Positions 59,374 through 64,000 of a DNA stretch of 64,000 nt are shown in pieces. Numbering within the stretch: position 1 is the stretch's first letter; every line of letters starts with the position of its first letter. Under the pieces are notes generated by a model. The model did no database searches, was not told the DNA's origin, and saw nothing but the letters and a program-made list of their open reading frames with translations. The translations under genes were made by a program, and so were the position numbers. The stretch lies in contig NHNY01000006.1 of the NCBI GenBank assembly GCA_002786065.1, positions 682,001-746,000 on the forward strand, given 5' to 3'. The DNA comes from Microcyclospora pomicola (lineage: Eukaryota; Ascomycota; Dothideomycetes; Capnodiales).

Positions 59374-61080
59374 TCAGATCATGAAAATAAAATTGGGATT
59401 GGGATCTTGTCCCGGTGACAAAACCTCTCGATTGAGCTTTTTGTTTTTCCTGATGAGCACAATCCGCAAAGTGAACGCCAATAATGCAACCAAAGCCATG
59501 GCGACAGCACAGACACTCATGCCGGTGACGAAGTAAGGGCCATCGCGGTCGGGATACAACCTTGTGCCAACTAGCGGACCAAGCTGACCGATGACATTGA
59601 GAATTGCCATGCCCGTGCCTTTGCCTTCGTCCGAATCCTGATTGTTTACAGTCCAAGTAATCACTATCGTCACTGCGGAGAAAAAGCCCGCGCAGATTGG
59701 GAATACAGCAATGTAGCGAAAGAGGAATCCGGCCTGGTAAGTGCCGGCGATGGCGAGGAAGAGATATCCCAACATAGCGATACTAGCGTGAAAAACCATG
59801 GGTACGCTACGGCTTCTCATGCGATCAGAAACGAATGCTGTAAGTAAGACAACCACGAATGCGAACAAGAACGGTGGAGCCGAGAGTGCTTGCGATTGTA
59901 CGGTGGTAAAGCCCATCTCGTGGATGATCGTGGGAAGGAAGACCGGCATGCTGCTAAATGCCACATTACAGCAGAAGAACATACTGGCGGTGAGATAGCA
60001 CACCGGATCCGCGAGAGTTTTGGTGACTTCCGCCCATTGGAACTTTTGTTGGTGCCTGGGACTGTTGTAGTCTACGGTCGTGCACTCAGCGTACTTCGAT
60101 TGTTTCTGTTCTTGTCGCATGCGAAGTCTTGCGACCTTTCGCTCACGGGAAGTCAGCCACCGAGCTGTCGAAGGTGAATCCGGGATCCAGTACCATGCCC
60201 AGACTGCCACTAAACATGCCGGAAAGCCCTCCAGGAGAAACAGCAGCCGCCACGAAGCTATACCCGTGCCTTTGCCAAACGATACAATTGCCCAGGCCAG
60301 TGAGCTAGCGAAGCTGGTCGCGAGTGGAGCTGCAGAGATAAAGAGCCCAGTTCTGAGAGCCAGCTCTTCCCGGCGAAAGAAGAAGGACAGATAAAAAGGT
60401 ATGCCAACAAAGGCGGCTTCGCCAATACCCAAAAGAGCGCGCAGCACGAGCAGATAGCCCCAGCTAGATGCAACGGATTGTAGAGAAGCCAAAACACCCC
60501 AAGCACACACACAACAACTTATGTATATGTGTGGCCTGAAGACCTTGTAACACAATGTCATCCATTCAAAGAGGATGTAGAATATGTAGAAGGCCGTCAG
60601 GAGAGCTTCGAATTGTTCGTCCGAGAGTTTCAGATCGTCCATCAGACCAGCGACCTTGCAATTGCCAATATTTGACCTATCCAGGAAGGCCAAGAGGTAG
60701 AGCATGGCCACAAACAGCACGAGTCGCGTGTCAAGCTTGCGCTTCACTCGACGCTCTTCATCTGGTGTATACAGCTCAAACGATTGAATGCTTGTACGCC
60801 TTCTTTTCTTGTGGCCTTGTAGTGCAGATTCCTCAGCGTTCCCATCATCTTCGCTCAGGTCGTCGCTTATGCTGCCACCGTCCTGACCGACAGGCTTCTG
60901 ACCGGCGCGCTTTTCCCAAGTCTGCAACTCGTACGTCTCGCTGGCCTCCAAACTTCCCAGACGCTCTACTGGTTCGTCCTCAGAATCAAGCTCCGGTGTC
61001 AAGCGGGCAGAAGTTGAAGAGGGTGGGCTTTCGAGCTCCGCACCCTCTCTCGCAACAGGCCTGTAGGCTGATGAGGCCAT
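59374..61080 (-). CDS. MFS transporter, anion:cation symporter (ACS) family
   Basis: A 568-residue multi-pass transporter of the ACS group (allantoate, nicotinate and similar organic anions). The long acidic N-terminus (about 130 residues) is followed by TM1 with the family block LFVAMLYLLAFLDRSNIGNCKVAGL, then LEASLFE-type helices, GIGEAAFVGIPFYLSFFFRREELALRTGLF, and the second half with ASMFFCCNVAFSSMPVFLPTII. The ATG at 61080 (MASSAYRPVARE) is the first in frame; 16 codons further upstream are open only from TTG. Single exon. Divergent from a Zn2Cys6 regulator across 1.4 kb; the substrate is unknown. Confidence 0.88.
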   Translation of the reverse strand: MASSAYRPVAREGAELESPPSSTSARLTPELDSEDEPVERLGSLEASETYELQTWEKRAGQKPVGQDGGSISDDLSEDDGNAEESALQGHKKRRRTSIQSFELYTPDEERRVKRKLDTRLVLFVAMLYLLAFLDRSNIGNCKVAGLMDDLKLSDEQFEALLTAFYIFYILFEWMTLCYKVFRPHIYISCCVCAWGVLASLQSVASSWGYLLVLRALLGIGEAAFVGIPFYLSFFFRREELALRTGLFISAAPLATSFASSLAWAIVSFGKGTGIASWRLLFLLEGFPACLVAVWAWYWIPDSPSTARWLTSRERKVARLRMRQEQKQSKYAECTTVDYNSPRHQQKFQWAEVTKTLADPVCYLTASMFFCCNVAFSSMPVFLPTIIHEMGFTTVQSQALSAPPFLFAFVVVLLTAFVSDRMRSRSVPMVFHASIAMLGYLFLAIAGTYQAGFLFRYIAVFPICAGFFSAVTIVITWTVNNQDSDEGKGTGMAILNVIGQLGPLVGTRLYPDRDGPYFVTGMSVCAVAMALVALLAFTLRIVLIRKNKKLNREVLSPGQDPNPNFIFMI

Positions 61081-62470
61081 TCTGCCAGTTACGCTCCATA
61101 AAGAGTCGCTTTCCGTGGTATTCAGCAATGCATGCTGGTGTCACGATCGACGCCGCACGATTGGTAGTGTGTGACTGTGTGTGATTCATGGACTCGCCAG
61201 ATGGCCGCAGATTTCCCCACACAAGCAACGACCATCTCTTCGGCGAACATCCGGAAACCCTAGAGACGTGGGTGTGGAAAGTCGTGGCGAGTGACGGCGC
61301 AGTAACATCACATTGCATTCTACACGTCGCGTGTCCTGCAATGCCACTTCACTTCACCTCATTCTTCGACACTTCTTAATTGGCTTGATATCATCGTTCG
61401 CAGACAGTGCACGAGACATTCGTCCTTGGAGAATGCTGCATGGTACAGCCGCCCAGCAAGTCCCAAGCATCTAGACTCCGACGGTGAACCGACCGGTACA
61501 CCTAAGTCGAAACTCAAATGACAAGACGGGAGGAGAAGCATCCGGAGGATTACAGTATTGGGACATTTCCAAATCATCATCTTGGCAGTAGTCTTCAGCT
61601 TTCGTCACTCACAGCGATACGCGTGTGCTGGACCCGTAAAGCTGAAAGTTGCAACAGTCAGACCACGGCGACCTGGAGCGTCGGCGTCGTTGAGCGTCGT
61701 AGGAAGCCATTATTGTACCGATCTGAATGTCCTATTGTCTATGGTGTCAAAGATCGTCCACGTTGCCCACGTGAAGTCTCGGACCGTGCAGCGTTCCTGC
61801 ATTTGCGCCCCAGGAATGTTTTGCTGGTAGCGAGACAGTAGTGATAGTCGAACCGACCCCAACTGGACGAGCACCGACGAGCCTGTGGTGAGCCGCGAGG
61901 ACTGCTGGATGATACCGATATATTGACGGATCTGCATCATCCTGGCAAGGCTCTCAAAATACTCTGCTGTACATGTAGATACTTTAATTCGCCTACGTAC
62001 ATGATACTTGGCCGAGTGACCATCGGAGAGATCACCAGGTCTGGCAGGTGCAGGCTTTTGTCACCGGCGGAACCAGCGGCGGCGGGCAAGCCGACACGAG
62101 GTCCAGACTCCAGAGCCGGATCTGTGCAGGGGCCGTCTCGAAATGTCCATCTGAGGTATTGAGATTACTATAACGCTATCGACCAGCATCGCCTCGCCTT
62201 GTTACGCTGCTGCTGTCAACACCACTGCTGTGTTTCTTTGCTTTGCTTTGCTGGCATCAGAGAGCTTTCGTTGTCCGTTGTACAATCATCTCAGCAACCG
62301 TGTTCCCGAGTCAACGACCGAGTATCCTCCATGATCTTACAGCCCTTCCACCAATCCCCACTCCTCCCACATCTGTCTCTACGTCAAGTCGGATTCGCTT
62401 CACCACCCTCGTCTCATATGGTGTTCTGCAACACGGTCAACTTCCGAGTATAGCACGCTCGACGTCGTGA
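61081..62470. other. Divergent interval between ACS transporter and Zn2Cys6 regulator
   Basis: About 1.4 kb, holding both promoters and almost certainly the first exon of the regulator, which I could not place. The frame MILQPFHQSP... from ATG 62331 is one candidate but its phase does not fit an obvious junction. Confidence 0.5.
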
Positions 62471-64000
62471 TTGACGGCCGCAGAGCCTGAGCGTATCAAA
62501 CTGGCGACTTTCGAAGATCAGCCTGCGTTTCTGCAGCGGGGCTTCGATCGTGCGGCTTCCGTCTACGACAGCAACACCATTTCGCCAGTCTCGTCGCTTG
62601 ACCCCTCTTCCAACGTCGAAAAGCATGCCTCTCCACTTAACGCACAGAAGAGAAAGACGGCGCCAGGACCAGCAGGCGTCAAGCCGGTGAAAAAAGTCAA
62701 GCGAGTTGGCCCGCGGACGGATGCAAAAGTGGATGCCGCGAATGCGGAAGGCAAAGATGGCGATGGCAAACCGAAGCGGGTCCGGACAGGCTGTTTGACA
62801 TGCAGAGAACGACATTTAAAATGTGATGAAGGCTTGCCGGAATGTAATAATTGCAAGAAGAGCAGTCGACAATGTAAGCGAGGAGTCCGACTGAATTTCA
62901 TCGATACCTGGGTGGACCGGCCGCCCAGGTATGTCACTCTATGGGGCACCGATCGATGGAAGGTCGAATTCCTGGACGAGTCGCGAGAGATCGCGAGCGA
63001 GTATTGTGGTGGATCACAACGATACAGGCCGTTAGAGGTCGAGCTCCATGCTCCGACACCCGTGGATCCTAACATGACCTTCGAGTATGCGCAGACTGCG
63101 CCGCCTCCACTAGAAATGATCGCGCAACCACTTCCACCCATCCAGACTGTTGTGACGGCTCCGTACGAAGAACCCCACTCTGCCATTCAAGAGGCAGGAA
63201 ATCCTTATGAGCCCCGACACAGGCAACCATCGGTCAATTTTCACCTGACTGCACCTAGTTCAACCGAATCAAATGGTGCCGCTCCGTATCCAGTTGACCG
63301 TGGTCATGCCATGGCGCGGGGTTCTGTATCAAGCTATCATACGGCACAGACCGACCCCGACGAAGGAAAACGAGATGTCTTGGATAACGCCGAAGAAACG
63401 CTATTCATGCAAGTATTCGTGGAAGAGGTTGGAAGTTGGATGGACAGCATGGACTCGATGAAGCATTTTTCGCGACTACTGCCCTTTCATTCTTTAGGCG
63501 AACCTATGCTGTTGAACGCGTTTCTTGCTTGCGGCGCCAGGCATCTAACGCTCATCAATCCTGCCTACACCGAAGAGAAGGCTCTCCACTATTACGACAC
63601 CGCTACGCGTTATTTGCTCAAGAGCCTTCAAGATCCGAACAGAGACACAGTCATCTGCGCCACAACGGCGGTCATTTTGAATGTTTACGAGATCATGTCT
63701 GAGCGAGCACTTCAACGCATGAACCATATCGCGGGAGCCCGAGCTCTCATCAAAGAGTGCGGATGGAATGCTCGCGCTCAAGGTATAGGAAATGCATGTT
63801 TCTGGCTCAATGTTGGACTTGAGGTGCTGAGCTGTCTCCACTTCAACTGGCAAGTTGCATGGGATCCAGACTCTTGGGGTGTCGACATGGACTTTTCGCG
63901 GGAGATTATCAATGGCCGGGAGGAGGTTTGGACTCATCGGATGCTATACATCATAGCCAAGATCTGTAACTTCCGTGCCACCATCCCCAAGCATCAGGAT
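62471..64000 (+). CDS. Zn2Cys6 transcription factor (partial at both ends)
   Basis: A fungal binuclear-cluster regulator. The frame runs open to the last base of the window, giving about 510 residues. The DNA-binding domain at 62792-62875 is CLTCRERHLKC...CNNCKKSSRQC, spacing CX2CX6CX6CX2CX6C, preceded by a basic stretch (KPKRVRTG). A Pro-rich linker follows, then a fungal-specific transcription factor domain of the Fungal_trans_2 type (LFMQVFVEEVGSWMDSMDS, LLNAFLACGARHLTL, NVYEIMSERALQRMNHIAGARALIKECGW). A TGA at 62468-62470 lies directly upstream in frame and there is no Met before the zinc cluster, so a first exon with the ATG must be spliced on from further 5'. Possible acceptors are CCGCAG at 62478-62483 and GATCAG at 62515-62520. 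The 3' end lies beyond the window. Confidence 0.85.
   Translation, partial: MTAAEPERIKLATFEDQPAFLQRGFDRAASVYDSNTISPVSSLDPSSNVEKHASPLNAQKRKTAPGPAGVKPVKKVKRVGPRTDAKVDAANAEGKDGDGKPKRVRTGCLTCRERHLKCDEGLPECNNCKKSSRQCKRGVRLNFIDTWVDRPPRYVTLWGTDRWKVEFLDESREIASEYCGGSQRYRPLEVELHAPTPVDPNMTFEYAQTAPPPLEMIAQPLPPIQTVVTAPYEEPHSAIQEAGNPYEPRHRQPSVNFHLTAPSSTESNGAAPYPVDRGHAMARGSVSSYHTAQTDPDEGKRDVLDNAEETLFMQVFVEEVGSWMDSMDSMKHFSRLLPFHSLGEPMLLNAFLACGARHLTLINPAYTEEKALHYYDTATRYLLKSLQDPNRDTVICATTAVILNVYEIMSERALQRMNHIAGARALIKECGWNARAQGIGNACFWLNVGLEVLSCLHFNWQVAWDPDSWGVDMDFSREIINGREEVWTHRMLYIIAKICNFRATIPKHQD

Noticed and set aside
62563-63186. 207-codon minus-strand frame over the Zn2Cys6 gene
   Set aside because: It lies opposite the zinc-cluster and linker coding region and has no recognisable feature.

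Overview
This window is nuclear DNA of a filamentous ascomycete, most likely a Dothideomycete of the Mycosphaerella/Capnodiales kind. The evidence is the gene content (NRC-2-type flippase kinase, DASH subunit Dad3, MYST acetyltransferase Esa1, Zn2Cys6 regulator, secreted GH35 and GH92 enzymes), the density of about one gene per 2.5-3 kb, and many short GT-AG introns (mostly 45-70 bp) with CTAAC/CTGAC-like branch sites. I saw no tRNA or rRNA gene, no CRISPR array, no transposon and no virus-derived element. Exon limits below were worked out by hand from frame continuity, splice signals and family conservation.

Layout. 1-10.4 kb: the 3' three quarters of a GH35 beta-galactosidase, TFIIH subunit Tfb4, an MFS transporter, mitoribosomal protein uS12m and a seven-exon GH92 alpha-mannosidase. 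10.4-18.8 kb: a membrane-anchored GNAT acetyltransferase, a gene-free stretch of about 1.7 kb, a HAL4/SAT4-type kinase with a histidine-rich insert, another gene-free stretch, then a ketopantoate-reductase-like protein. 18.8-22.9 kb: a 1-kb divergent promoter carrying a perfect GATA-site dyad, leading to an NRPS-like A-T-TE enzyme of the atromentin/microperfuranone synthetase type whose thioesterase has Cys where Ser is usual. 23.4-39 kb: a TilS-type tRNA-lysidine synthetase and a complete, intronless 13-kb cytoplasmic dynein heavy chain. 39.6-51.5 kb: a DUF4188 membrane protein, Dad3, an Ssp120-like EF-hand protein, the wybutosine enzyme TYW2/Trm12, the NRC-2 kinase, an arrestin-like protein that begins with two tiny exons, and a PPIL3-type cyclophilin. 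52-58.8 kb: Esa1, the Rex4 exonuclease and the Fig4 phosphoinositide phosphatase. 59.4-64 kb: an ACS-family MFS transporter and, divergent from it, a Zn2Cys6 regulator that runs off the window.

How they work together. Most genes are conserved housekeeping genes with no shared pathway. Two local groups may be functional units: the reductase plus NRPS-like pair around 17.7-22.9 kb, which could be a minimal secondary-metabolite locus acting on alpha-keto acids, and the transporter plus Zn2Cys6 regulator pair at 59.4-64 kb. The first is the best candidate for something undescribed.
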